A stretch of 64,000 nt of DNA from Kordiimonas pumila (GTDB lineage Bacteria; Pseudomonadota; Alphaproteobacteria; Sphingomonadales; Kordiimonadaceae): NCBI RefSeq assembly GCF_015240255.1, contig NZ_CP061205.1, forward strand, positions 1,447,501 through 1,511,500, written 5' to 3'. How positions within the stretch are numbered: position 1 is the first letter of the stretch; every line of letters starts with the position of its first letter. Position numbers and translations under genes: made by a program. The notes beneath the pieces are model-generated. The model was not told the DNA's origin, ran no database searches, and was given only the letters and a program-made list of their open reading frames with translations. Of this stretch, positions 9,312-18,130 are shown one piece after another.

Positions 9312-9824
9312 ATGACCACACTCAGTACCGGCCATTCGGAAATAACCGTCAGTAATCCTGTTGACATGGCAGAAGAGCTTGCAGGCGCTAATGATTGGGC
9401 TGTTGAGCGCCATAGCGACCATGAATTAACCATGTTTATTTCGGGCCAATACACCGAAATGCAGTTTCGGGTTTTCTGGCGTGAAGATTTCAAAACGCTG
9501 CAATTTGCCTGTTTGTTTGACCTTAGGGTGCCTGAAGGGCGCCAATCTGATATTTATCAGGTCATTGGCCTTATTAACGAGCGTATGTGGATTGGCCATT
9601 TTGAATATTGGTCAGAAGAAGAAGTTCTTTTGTTCCGCCATGCAAGCCTTGCTAATGACCCACTTCTTGGGGGAATCGGCGAGGACCATATGGTAACAAT
9701 GATTGAAACAGCCTTGGGTGAATGCGAGCGTTTTTATCCTGTATTCCAGTTTGTTATGTGGGGCGGTCAAACGCCTGCCGAAGCCATAGAATCAGCAATG
9801 CTAGAGTGTGCAGGCTGCGCTTAA
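9312..9824 (+). CDS. YbjN domain-containing protein
   Basis: A 170-residue cytosolic protein of the YbjN family, a type III secretion chaperone-like fold found throughout proteobacteria and linked in E. coli to stress and motility phenotypes. The early part (NPVDMAEELAGANDWAVERHSDHELTM, quoted in pieces: ELAGANDW, AVERHSDHELTM) and the following FRVFWREDFKTLQFACLFD match the family pattern, as does the closing VMWGGQTPAEAIESA. GAGGGGGATTTGAG precedes the ATG. It is the gene before proC, separated by about 120 bp. This YbjN-proC neighbourhood is common in alphaproteobacteria. The molecular function is unknown. Confidence 0.88.
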   Translation: MTTLSTGHSEITVSNPVDMAEELAGANDWAVERHSDHELTMFISGQYTEMQFRVFWREDFKTLQFACLFDLRVPEGRQSDIYQVIGLINERMWIGHFEYWSEEEVLLFRHASLANDPLLGGIGEDHMVTMIETALGECERFYPVFQFVMWGGQTPAEAIESAMLECAGCA

Positions 9825-9943
9825 AATAATTACTGTGGTCAGGTTTTAGTTTATACAGTCTGCATGATTGGCAGGCTTGATGTACGAGACGGGTGGGGCT
9901 ATGCTCTGCCCTTCTTTTTTTATAATCAGTTCAGGGTTTTTTC

Positions 9944-10774
9944 ATGCACCATGTATTTTCTGCACAGCATCCACTTGTTCTTGTTGGTTTTGGTAATATG
10001 GGACGGGCACTTGCCAGTGGCTGGTTAAAGGCAGGTCTGCCCGCAGAAGCCTTGTATGTGGCAGACCCATTTGCAACAGCTGATTCTTTTCCATCTGTTC
10101 CGGCGGCTAATTTTGTTAAAGGGGCAGATGCCCTGCCAAAAGGCATTATGGCACGCGGGGTTATTCTTGCGGTTAAGCCACAGATCATGAACACTATATT
10201 GCTTGCTGTTGCAACGATTACGGCACCCACAACGCTGATCATTTCCATTGCTGCGGGTGTAACGCTTAACCAGATGCAAAAGGGTATTGGCAAGCCAGCG
10301 GTTTACGTGCGGTCTATGCCCAATACACCAGCGGCTGTTGGTGCTGGCATTACGGGTGTAACGGCTGATGATATTTCACCTGAAAACCAACAGCTTGCGC
10401 TTGATATTCTCTCTGCAACAGGGTCGGCTGTATGGATACCATCTGAAACATTGATGAACGCGGTAACGGCGGTATCGGGCAGTGGCCCTGCATATGTCTT
10501 TCATTTGGTTGAGGCCATGGCCGCTGCTGGCGTAAAAGAAGGCCTAGATGCGAAGACGGCTATGGCACTTGCGCGGCAGACTGTTATTGGCGCAGGGCGT
10601 TTGATGGAAGATGATCAGGCAACAGAAGCGGCTGAACTGCGTAAGCGTGTTACAAGCCCAGGCGGCACGACGGCTGCGGCGCTTGATGTTTTGATGGATG
10701 ATAGCGCAATGACCCGTTTGCTGGAGCGTGCGATTGCAGCTGCATCAAAGCGCGGCGCCGAACTTGCTGGCTAG
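9944..10774 (+). CDS. proC: Pyrroline-5-carboxylate reductase
   Basis: NADPH-dependent final step of proline synthesis, reducing pyrroline-5-carboxylate. At 276 residues it has the Rossmann loop VGFGNMGRALASGWL near the N-terminus, ILAVKPQ, RSMPNTPAAVGAGITG, and the C-terminal P5CR signature (AELRKRVTSPGGTTAAALDVL) in the dimerisation domain. A GC-rich terminator follows the stop. Confidence 0.97.
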   Translation: MHHVFSAQHPLVLVGFGNMGRALASGWLKAGLPAEALYVADPFATADSFPSVPAANFVKGADALPKGIMARGVILAVKPQIMNTILLAVATITAPTTLIISIAAGVTLNQMQKGIGKPAVYVRSMPNTPAAVGAGITGVTADDISPENQQLALDILSATGSAVWIPSETLMNAVTAVSGSGPAYVFHLVEAMAAAGVKEGLDAKTAMALARQTVIGAGRLMEDDQATEAAELRKRVTSPGGTTAAALDVLMDDSAMTRLLERAIAAASKRGAELAG

Positions 10775-10810
10775 AAATATACCAGTATAGATTCTTCATC
10801 GATTACAATT

Positions 10811-10840
10811 TGGGCTGCCCCTTTTGGGGTGGCCCTTTTT
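10811..10840 (+). terminator. Terminator after proC
   Basis: GGGCTGCCCC / GGGGTGGCCC hairpin followed by TTTTT, about 40 bp after the proC stop. Confidence 0.8.
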
Positions 10841-10851
10841 ATAAAGCGCGC

Positions 10852-10880
10852 AAAAAAAAACGGCCTGCAAAAGCAAGCCG
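10852..10880 (-). terminator. Strong minus-strand terminator of an unknown transcript
   Basis: Read on the minus strand: CGGCTTGC-TTTT-GCAGGCCG followed by nine T. The nearest annotated minus-strand gene (LysR) ends more than 450 bp upstream, and a G/C-rich hairpin lies in between, so this may end a separate short RNA rather than the LysR mRNA. Confidence 0.7.
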
Positions 10881-10921
10881 TATAGGTATCATTCAGGGAG
10901 GAAGCTCACTAGGAGCTAAAT

Positions 10922-10979
10922 AAAAGGGCCGGCCCCGGGGGAAGTGGGGGAGGGGGGAGGGTCCCGGAGCCGGCCTTTA
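10922..10979 (-). other. GC-rich hairpin with C-rich (anti-Shine-Dalgarno-like) loop; possible small RNA
   Basis: A stem of about 16 bp (10924-10939 with 10963-10978, few mismatches) encloses a loop that on the plus strand is four G tracts, able to form a G-quadruplex, and on the minus strand is a run of CCCTCC/CCTCCCCC. It lies in the 560-bp gene-free gap between proC and the LysR gene. A strong minus-strand terminator sits 40-70 bp downstream, and a smaller AGCTC hairpin lies between them. Alphaproteobacterial small RNAs with CCUCC loops are known, so a minus-strand sRNA is a reasonable reading. I cannot see a convincing promoter. The rest of 10980-11336 holds nothing I recognise. Confidence 0.4.
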
Positions 10980-11336
10980 TGACGGAAAACCGTCAAATCA
11001 CTGTACATTTACTCAAAACTAAAGCCTTTAACAAATTCGCAGGGAGATACGTTTCCGTTTGGCTTGATGGGTATATAGGATTGAATTCTTGCCTGGAAAA
11101 CCCTTTTTATAGTCGTATCAGATATGCGTTTTTTGCATGTCTGTGCTATGTGAACTATTTGTGAAACGCATTGCTTGGTTAATGGTATCGCTATGAAAAA
11201 AATATCTTTATTTTGCAATAGTTTAGCTATTTGTCCGGGAAGATAAGCAATAAAGAGCCTTTGTAGGCATTCACGGTAAAAGCTGCTAAAATAGTGAAAA
11301 CGTTAATAAAAATTAATTTTTAGGTGCTGTGAAATA

Positions 11337-12230
11337 CTATAAAATATTACTTTCAGATCGAATCTGGCGGACCATAAAATCTCTGAATAAAGCAACCCTT
11401 AAGGAACCTCTCAGTTCGGGAGGATAGCAATAGTAACTATTGAACGGTTGTTCCTCAACATCAGGTAAAACACGGACAAGCTTTTTTCTGTTGTGCACAA
11501 GGTAATCTGGTAATACTGCAATACCAAGCCCGGCTTCAACGGCATGAAGCATGCCGTAGAGGTTATTAATTTCAAGTCGGGGTCTGCGCCGTTTTTTACC
11601 TGTGCTGAGTTCCACAAGCCAGTTCAAGTTTTGCAGGGTGCTAACCTTGCTGTTCCCGAAGGCAATCAAGTCGTGCTGATCGAGGTCTTCAATACGGATG
11701 GGCATACCCTTGCGGTCAAGGTATTCAGGGCTTGCATAGATATGCGTATGAAAGGTTGCCAGTGGTCGCTGTATCAGGTCTGCTTGCTCTGGTTCGTGCA
11801 GGCGGATCGCAACATCAGCTTCACCTGCTGCCAGATCAAGATCTTCATCATCCAGAATCAGCTTGATATCAATATCAGGGTATTCTGACATGAAGTGCTC
11901 AAGATGAGGCGTGAGCCATACAGCACCAAAGGTTACCATGGTTGTAACCCGTAACAGCCCGGAAGGGCGCTCCTTAGATTCCATCAGGCTGCGTTCGGTT
12001 TCTTCGATACGCAGCACAACTTCGCGGGCGGTATTATAAAGCTCCTGTCCTTCCTGAGTGAGAACAAGGCCGCGTGCATGACGGGTGAAAAGGGAAACCT
12101 TCATGCTTTCTTCAAGCGCCCTGATCTGCCGGCTAACGGCGGATTGGCTAGAGTTTAGGCGTGCACCGGCATTGGTGAAGCTGCCTGATTCTGCTACTGT
12201 GTGAAAAATCCGAAGTCTGTCCCAGTCCAT
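11337..12230 (-). CDS. LysR family transcriptional regulator
   Basis: LysR-type regulator of 297 residues. The N-terminal winged helix-turn-helix (MDWDRLRIFHTVAESGSF..., about residues 1-65) contains the recognition segment SSQSAVSRQIRALEESM. The effector-binding domain follows from about residue 90. It starts at an ATG whose Asp-Trp-Asp opening is common in GcvA/AmpR-like LTTRs of alphaproteobacteria. No target gene is adjacent: the divergent neighbour is a small winged-helix protein gene 160 bp away, which is the natural candidate target by position. The inducer is unknown. Confidence 0.93.
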   Translation of the reverse strand: MDWDRLRIFHTVAESGSFTNAGARLNSSQSAVSRQIRALEESMKVSLFTRHARGLVLTQEGQELYNTAREVVLRIEETERSLMESKERPSGLLRVTTMVTFGAVWLTPHLEHFMSEYPDIDIKLILDDEDLDLAAGEADVAIRLHEPEQADLIQRPLATFHTHIYASPEYLDRKGMPIRIEDLDQHDLIAFGNSKVSTLQNLNWLVELSTGKKRRRPRLEINNLYGMLHAVEAGLGIAVLPDYLVHNRKKLVRVLPDVEEQPFNSYYCYPPELRGSLRVALFRDFMVRQIRSESNIL

Positions 12231-12389
12231 AGACTATCCTTTTGAACGCGAATATTAACTATTTCATTCCTTTACGGATTGATCAAGCTTTAGCAGAAGT
12301 ATGAGGGATGGTTTTTTTCTGGTAATCTTTTGCGCAGGAAACCATACTTGGTTTTGCTTCGTCATAATATGATCAAAGTGAGTTGCTGA

Positions 12390-12698
12390 GTGAATAATAA
12401 AGCTCTACTTGAAAGCGCGGCCAATTTTTTTAAAACCAGCTATCCTGGGGTGACAGCAGAAGCTGTTGTTTGTTTTTTGGTTTTCATTGATTTGCCATCA
12501 TTGGTGACTGTTGGCTCGCTTGCGCAGGAAGTGCACATGGCTGAGCTGGATGTTTACAATCATTTAACATTGCTGGCAGCGGGTGGTGCCGGGTTGCTCT
12601 CATTGGAAAATACGGGTGGAGACGACACCATTATAAGCCTTACTGACGAAGGCTATGCTGCCAAAGATAATTTAATGGCCAGTGTTGCAACTGCTTAA
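12390..12698 (+). CDS. Small winged-helix (MarR-like) protein
   Basis: A 102-residue protein starting at GTG. It has the helix-turn-helix-wing layout of small MarR-like proteins: LESAANFFKTSYP, then LVTVGSLAQEVHMAELDVYNHL as the likely HTH, then a beta wing (GLLSLENTGGDDTIISLTDEG) and a short C-terminal helix. There is no effector domain. It is divergent from the LysR gene and convergent with trxB, from which it is separated by a bidirectional terminator. DNA binding is inferred from the fold only. I do not recognise a named family. Confidence 0.65.
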   Translation: MNNKALLESAANFFKTSYPGVTAEAVVCFLVFIDLPSLVTVGSLAQEVHMAELDVYNHLTLLAAGGAGLLSLENTGGDDTIISLTDEGYAAKDNLMASVATA

Positions 12699-12701
12699 AG
12701 T

Positions 12702-12727
12702 AAGGCCCCTCAGGTTTGAAGGGCCTT
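12702..12727. terminator. Bidirectional terminator between convergent genes
   Basis: AAGGCCC / GGGCCTT hairpin between the small winged-helix gene and trxB, with short A/T flanks. Confidence 0.6.
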
Positions 12728-12746
12728 TACTGAGTTATGCCATCGT

Positions 12747-13823
<1,077 letters not shown>

Positions 13824-13904
13824 TTATGTTAATCGAGAAAGCCGATACTGCAGGCGTTACCTATATTTTAGGAGCCTCAAGTCAGAAAGGCCTATCGTTT
13901 TCAG

Positions 13905-14174
13905 TTAGATGGAATGGGAATGCTTAACCGCTTCGTTGCAGCGCGGGCACTTTAACATATTGAAGCGTGAGTGAAGGTAGGTAAGCGGTGTCAGAGTGAA
14001 AATTTCACCGCAAGATTTACAGCGTCTTTTGGGTTGCACAATGGCGAGTGAGATAATTGGCAAAACCACTAGCAGGCTGACTATGGCTGCAGGCGTAGGG
14101 TGGACGAACAAAAGGAGCGTCAGGCATACAATTGCAAACAGTAAAATACTGAGGGATATGTTCTTTAGCAACAT
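13905..14174 (-). CDS. Small membrane protein with zinc-ribbon (two CxxC)
   Basis: An 89-residue protein I do not recognise by name. Two adjacent hydrophobic segments (about residues 8-26 and 30-46) form a membrane hairpin. A cytosolic tail then carries CKSCG and CPRCN about 24 residues apart, a probable zinc ribbon. The layout suggests a membrane-anchored metal-binding or protein-interaction module. It lies between trxB and a peroxiredoxin gene, both thiol enzymes, but there is no operon link. Confidence 0.65.
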   Translation of the reverse strand: MLLKNISLSILLFAIVCLTLLLFVHPTPAAIVSLLVVLPIISLAIVQPKRRCKSCGEIFTLTPLTYLHSRFNMLKCPRCNEAVKHSHSI

Positions 14175-14353
14175 AAAGGCTCACGTGTCGTTGAATTAGC
14201 TTTTTTAAATATAATGTCAGACATAAATGACCCCAATCGCAATGTCTGTAAATATTATAAATTATTAGAGAATATTATGAAACAGTTTCAGTTAATATTT
14301 CCTTAGCAGATTTGTAAAATTTTTGAAAAAATTGATGGGTTAGGCGCAAAAAA

Positions 14354-14380
14354 TAAGGGCCTACAAAATGCAGGCCCTTA
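14354..14380 (-). terminator. Terminator after the peroxiredoxin gene
   Basis: TAAGGGCCT / AGGCCCTTA hairpin followed on the minus strand by ATTTTTTG, 20 bp past the stop. Confidence 0.8.
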
Positions 14381-14402
14381 AAATAAACATTATTCAGAAG
14401 GT

Positions 14403-15008
14403 TTAGAGCTTGCCAGCATGCTTGCTGAGGTAAGCCGCAACACCGTCTGCATCAGCTTTCATGCCTTCATCGCCCTTGTTCCAGCCAGCAGGGCAAACTT
14501 CGCCGTGCTCTTCATGGAACTGAAGTGCTTCAACAAGGCGAACAAACTCGTCAACATTCCGGCCAAGCGGCAGGAAGTTTACATACTGGTGCCAAACGTT
14601 ACCGTCTTTACCAATAAGGAATGTGCCGCGCAGAGCAACGCCGTCTGCTTCGATCAGAACGTCATAGTCGCGTGAAATCTGTTTTGTGATATCTGCAACC
14701 ATTGGGAAGTCAACAGGGCCAAGGCCGCCTTCTGCTGTTGGCGTGTTGCGCCATGCAGCGTGCGAGAACTGGCTATCAACAGAAACGGCAACAACTTTCA
14801 CGCCAAGTTCTTTGAACTTTTTCATGCGGTTGTGGAATGCCAGAATTTCAGAAGGGCACACAAATGTAAAATCGAGCGGATAGAAAAATACCAAGCCGTA
14901 CCCATCGCCGATATATTCTTTCAGGTTGAAGGATTCGTTGATGCTGCCATCTTCCATTACCGCTGCTGCGGTAAAATCTGGTGCTGGTTTGCCTGCTAGT
15001 ACAGCCAT
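14403..15008 (-). CDS. Peroxiredoxin (typical 2-Cys, AhpC/Prx1 type)
   Basis: Thiol peroxidase of 201 residues that reduces H2O2 and organic peroxides. The peroxidatic Cys is in PLDFTFVCPSEILAFH (about residue 50) and the resolving Cys in HGEVCPAGWNKGDEGM (about residue 169). The active-site Pro/Thr and the later Arg are in place. No AhpF gene is adjacent, and trxB lies 700 bp away on the same strand, so thioredoxin is the likely reductant. The ATG has AGGAGGCCC just upstream. Two perfect palindromes lie in the upstream region and may be regulatory sites. Confidence 0.95.
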   Translation of the reverse strand: MAVLAGKPAPDFTAAAVMEDGSINESFNLKEYIGDGYGLVFFYPLDFTFVCPSEILAFHNRMKKFKELGVKVVAVSVDSQFSHAAWRNTPTAEGGLGPVDFPMVADITKQISRDYDVLIEADGVALRGTFLIGKDGNVWHQYVNFLPLGRNVDEFVRLVEALQFHEEHGEVCPAGWNKGDEGMKADADGVAAYLSKHAGKL

Positions 15009-15040
15009 TAGGGCCTCCTGTTCGTCTTAAAATTAAAGGT

Positions 15041-15057
15041 TAACTGAATTTCAGTTA
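15041..15057. promoter_or_regulatory. Palindrome in the peroxiredoxin promoter region
   Basis: TAACTGA-ATT-TCAGTTA, a perfect inverted repeat with 7-bp arms 33 bp upstream of the peroxiredoxin start. The position suits a repressor or activator site. The factor is unknown. Confidence 0.4.
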
Positions 15058-15147
15058 TGCATACGCTGTTTATATGACAGCAGTACTGCTTAACTAAGTC
15101 GGCGTTACTTTATGCTTTTTCAAGGTAAAATCAACGCGGTTTAAAGT

Positions 15148-15160
15148 GATTACTGTAATC
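15148..15160. promoter_or_regulatory. Second palindrome upstream of the peroxiredoxin gene
   Basis: GATTAC-T-GTAATC, a perfect 6-1-6 inverted repeat about 140 bp upstream of the peroxiredoxin start, in a 375-bp gene-free gap (15009-15383) shared with the divergent AraC-type gene. The gap is AT-rich. Beyond these two palindromes and a CAATAT/ATATTG repeat at 15180-15199, I see nothing in it. Confidence 0.3.
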
Positions 15161-15383
15161 GTTTTTTTCGATTAAATATCAATATAAAAAACAATATTGT
15201 CACTTTTAACGTAACATGGCTTTTTATGCAAGTGCCTAATGCCATGCGAAATGTGGGGGGCTAGGTAAAATGGTATATTCATAATTGTAACCGGGGGTAT
15301 GTAATCTTCTGCTTTGAATGAGGCAGCCTGTGCCTGTATAATATTGCCATGACCGGCTAGCAATTAAAGCGTGGGGAATACAA

Positions 15384-16493
15384 ATGCTGGAGTTACTGGA
15401 CAATTTGTTCAGATTTGGTGCCATCACATGTTCTGTTTATATAGCTGTACTTATATGGCGCGATGCGGTTCACGGCCTGCCAGCCAGACTTGCTGTATTA
15501 GCAGCCCTTACTAATGCCTCTTATATGATGTGCTACTGGCCAGGGCTTAGTGATGCCATTGGCGCATGGATGCTACTGCTGTTGCTGGTTTGTATTATCT
15601 CGCCCATTGCCATATGGCTGTTTTGCTTATCTTTATTTGACGATTCTTTTCGGTTAAGCCGCCTGCATTATGTTGTTGGAGGTGCTTTTAAAGCTCTGTG
15701 CATAGGTCAGTATATTCAATATTACATCATAACTGGTCAGTTGCCACTGATTTTACCGTCTGGCACCCACCCGGTTCTTCTGGGGGCTGGTCCGTTTGGC
15801 TGGCTTACAAGCACCCTAATCGTGCTGATCAAGGTTGTTATTGTGTGTCACTTACTGTTGGTTGCCTGGTCTGGCCGTGATGAAGACCTTGTGGAAAAAC
15901 GCAGGCAATTCCGAATGGTATTTGTAAGCGCTGTTTCGGTTATTTTTGCAGCGGTCATCATCAATGAAACATGGTTGGTGGGCTATGCCCCTGAAGTGGC
16001 ACATATTTTTAGGGTTGTGCAGTCAGGCTTTATTCTTGCCATTATGTTTTATCTTCTTATGCATATGACGCGCATTGAAGGCGAATGGGTTTTTGGTAAA
16101 GCTGAGCAAGAGGTTAAATTACGGACAGAAAAGCCGAATGAGCAAGACAGGCATGATTTGTTGGCGCTTGAAAAACTTGTAAAAATTGGAGCGCTGCTTG
16201 AGCAAGGCATGACAATAAGCAGTCTTGCCTCTGCGGCACTCATGCCGGAGCACCGCTTGCGCCGCCTTATTAATCAGCATTTAGGGTATCGTAATTTTTC
16301 TGATTATATTAATCATCACCGCGTAGAAGCTGCCAAATCGCATTTAGCTGATGTGGATAAACGCCATGTGCCTGTGTTGACTGTCGCCATGACGCTTGGG
16401 TATGGATCTCTTGGGCCTTTTAATCGCGCTTTTAAAGAGCGTGCAGGCATGACCCCCACTGAGTTTCGCAAAAAAGCGCTTGCTGATTTTTGA
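15384..16493 (+). CDS. AraC family regulator with N-terminal membrane domain
   Basis: A 369-residue protein with about seven hydrophobic segments in residues 10-230, then a polar linker, then an AraC-type DNA-binding domain (about residues 265-365). The second HTH is recognisable as VLTVAMTLGYGSLGPFNRAFKERAGMTP..., with the AraC signature GYGSLGPFNRAFK and the ending GMTPTEFRKKAL. Membrane-bound AraC proteins of this type are common in Kordiimonas-like and other marine proteobacteria and are thought to sense signals at the inner membrane. The gene is divergent from the peroxiredoxin gene, and a DUF2147 gene lies downstream. Ligand and targets are unknown. Confidence 0.88.
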   Translation: MLELLDNLFRFGAITCSVYIAVLIWRDAVHGLPARLAVLAALTNASYMMCYWPGLSDAIGAWMLLLLLVCIISPIAIWLFCLSLFDDSFRLSRLHYVVGGAFKALCIGQYIQYYIITGQLPLILPSGTHPVLLGAGPFGWLTSTLIVLIKVVIVCHLLLVAWSGRDEDLVEKRRQFRMVFVSAVSVIFAAVIINETWLVGYAPEVAHIFRVVQSGFILAIMFYLLMHMTRIEGEWVFGKAEQEVKLRTEKPNEQDRHDLLALEKLVKIGALLEQGMTISSLASAALMPEHRLRRLINQHLGYRNFSDYINHHRVEAAKSHLADVDKRHVPVLTVAMTLGYGSLGPFNRAFKERAGMTPTEFRKKALADF

Positions 16494-16647
16494 AAATATC
16501 AGCTGATTTCTTAAAACTATAGCTGATTTAAAAATCAGCAGGACGCGTATCTGTAAACCTTTCATAAGGTACCCATCTTACTGTGATGGCGAAGCTGGCG
16601 GAATGTGCAGCATCCATACAACCTTAATGAAGAGCGAGGATACACTC

Positions 16648-17088
16648 ATGAATTTCTATATGAAAAACAGCTTACTAGCTGGGGTATTATGTGCGGGTGC
16701 TTTAGTGCCTGTGCAGGCGGAAGATCAAAATATGGTTGCTGGTTACTGGCTTACGGAAGGGCAGCAGGCAATTGTTGAGATCGCACCGTGCGGTACTTCA
16801 GCAAAGCGGATATGCGGCACCATTGTGTGGGCAGAAACCGGTGCCGAGCAGGTTTTGGGCGGCGAAATACTGAAAGGTTTTCGGCCTATTGATAAAAAGG
16901 CCTCAGATAAATGGGCCCAAGGCAAAGTGGCAATGTCTACAAAAGGTAGGGGGCTGGACGGTAAACTGGACCTTATTGAAGAAGGTTTAAAGGTTAGTAT
17001 TTGCAAAGGATCAAGCTGTACTTACAGCATTTGGTCGCGCCCGAGCAGCAGTATGACTGCGGCAGCGGGCTTGCGCTCTGGAGGCTAG
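16648..17088 (+). CDS. DUF2147 domain-containing exported protein
   Basis: A 146-residue protein with a signal peptide (MKNSLLAGVLCAGALVPVQA) and a mature domain of DUF2147 type: GYWLTEGQQAIVEIAPCG, CGTIVW, EILKGF, and a C-terminal segment LKVSICKGSSCTYSIWSRP. Members are small beta-rich periplasmic proteins of unknown role. The ATG at 16648, preceded by GCGAGGATACACTC, is preferred over one 15 codons upstream. It is about 150 bp downstream of the AraC-type gene and may be its target, though there is no direct evidence. Confidence 0.8.
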   Translation: MNFYMKNSLLAGVLCAGALVPVQAEDQNMVAGYWLTEGQQAIVEIAPCGTSAKRICGTIVWAETGAEQVLGGEILKGFRPIDKKASDKWAQGKVAMSTKGRGLDGKLDLIEEGLKVSICKGSSCTYSIWSRPSSSMTAAAGLRSGG

Positions 17089-17163
17089 GCTATAAGGCTG
17101 ATAGTTTTACACAGGCGGGTCCGGGAATACCTAGCCTGCCTGTGCCTCTATATATACAAAGTG

Positions 17164-18060
17164 TTATTCACGTGCTGCAATAATACCAAAGTTTTGACGT
17201 AGTAATTCCTGAACAGAATCAGGCCCTACAAGGTGGCCAGCACCAACAGCTATCAATACTGTGCCAGACCCTTTTAAAATTTCGTTGATCTGATTGGCCC
17301 AGTTTTGGTTTCTGTCCAGCAAAAGCGCTTTTTGCAGTTCAGGGTGAGCTTCCAAAGTTTCTAGTAAAATTGTATCAACCTGAGCCACATTACCTGTGCG
17401 CCAGCCTTCAATCAGCTCATCGACCATGTCTGGGTCTTCAATCATGGTTTTCAGGCCATCTTCCAGAAAAAACAATTGTGCAGAAGGGGAGAGGTTGGCA
17501 AGTGCCATCACCTGGTCTGCATCTGTTTCCAGATAGGCCATTTTTTTGCCGTCAGTTGCTGCGCGTTTTGATAATACCCGGTCAGCGCCCAGTTCAGGGT
17601 CAGCGCCGCTTGCCTGCATTTGTACATTGGCTATCTGCACGGCAGCAAGCCAAGGCTTTAGAGGTTCTAGCTGCTGCGGAAAGTTTTGCGGCAAGCCAAG
17701 CATCTGAATAACCTGCGCCAGATATTCCGTGCCTTCTGAAGTCATTTGGGCGCTCAAGGGGGCTGTTGTGTTCAGGCCGTATTTCATAACATAAGGCTTG
17801 ATTCCCGCTGGGTCAGCCGGGGCTTCGAAATATACTACATCTGCCCGATTATACGCTTTGTTCAGAGCCGGAGAATACCAATCTGTATCGGGTTTTAGAA
17901 TATGGATTGTGCCAAAAAGCCAGATTTCACTATCCTCATCGGACACTTTCCAAATGGCCGGACCTTCACCTGCTGTAGCAGTTATGCTCAGGAAGGTGAG
18001 CACCAGAATAGCAGTAATGCGGCGATATAGTTTGTAGCAGGTAGCCCCGTAAAGTGTCAT
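17164..18060 (-). CDS. TraB/GumN family protein
   Basis: Exported protein of the TraB/GumN (TIKI-like) family, related to metal-dependent proteases. From the ATG at 18060, with GGGAG upstream, it has a signal peptide (RITAILVLTFLSITATAGEG). The family core follows: WKVSDEDSEIWLFGTIHILKP with the GTIH motif, VYFEAP, a central helical region with MAYLETDADQVMALANL, and the C-terminal GTVLIAVGAGHLVGPDSV with the conserved GAGH. The two motifs GTIH and GAGH are the putative metal-binding sites. It lies in a two-gene cluster with the DUF2336/PAS gene. Substrate unknown. Confidence 0.9.
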   Translation of the reverse strand: MTLYGATCYKLYRRITAILVLTFLSITATAGEGPAIWKVSDEDSEIWLFGTIHILKPDTDWYSPALNKAYNRADVVYFEAPADPAGIKPYVMKYGLNTTAPLSAQMTSEGTEYLAQVIQMLGLPQNFPQQLEPLKPWLAAVQIANVQMQASGADPELGADRVLSKRAATDGKKMAYLETDADQVMALANLSPSAQLFFLEDGLKTMIEDPDMVDELIEGWRTGNVAQVDTILLETLEAHPELQKALLLDRNQNWANQINEILKGSGTVLIAVGAGHLVGPDSVQELLRQNFGIIAARE

Positions 18061-18130
18061 GCATAGCTCCCATAATTGCATATCCGGTATACATAGAATG
18101 GAAGTAAATATCAATTATGGCAACAGGATG

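Noticed and set aside
10979-11164. 61-codon plus-strand frame between proC and the LysR gene
   Set aside because: It has no plausible ribosome-binding site, no recognisable pattern and odd composition; more likely non-coding.
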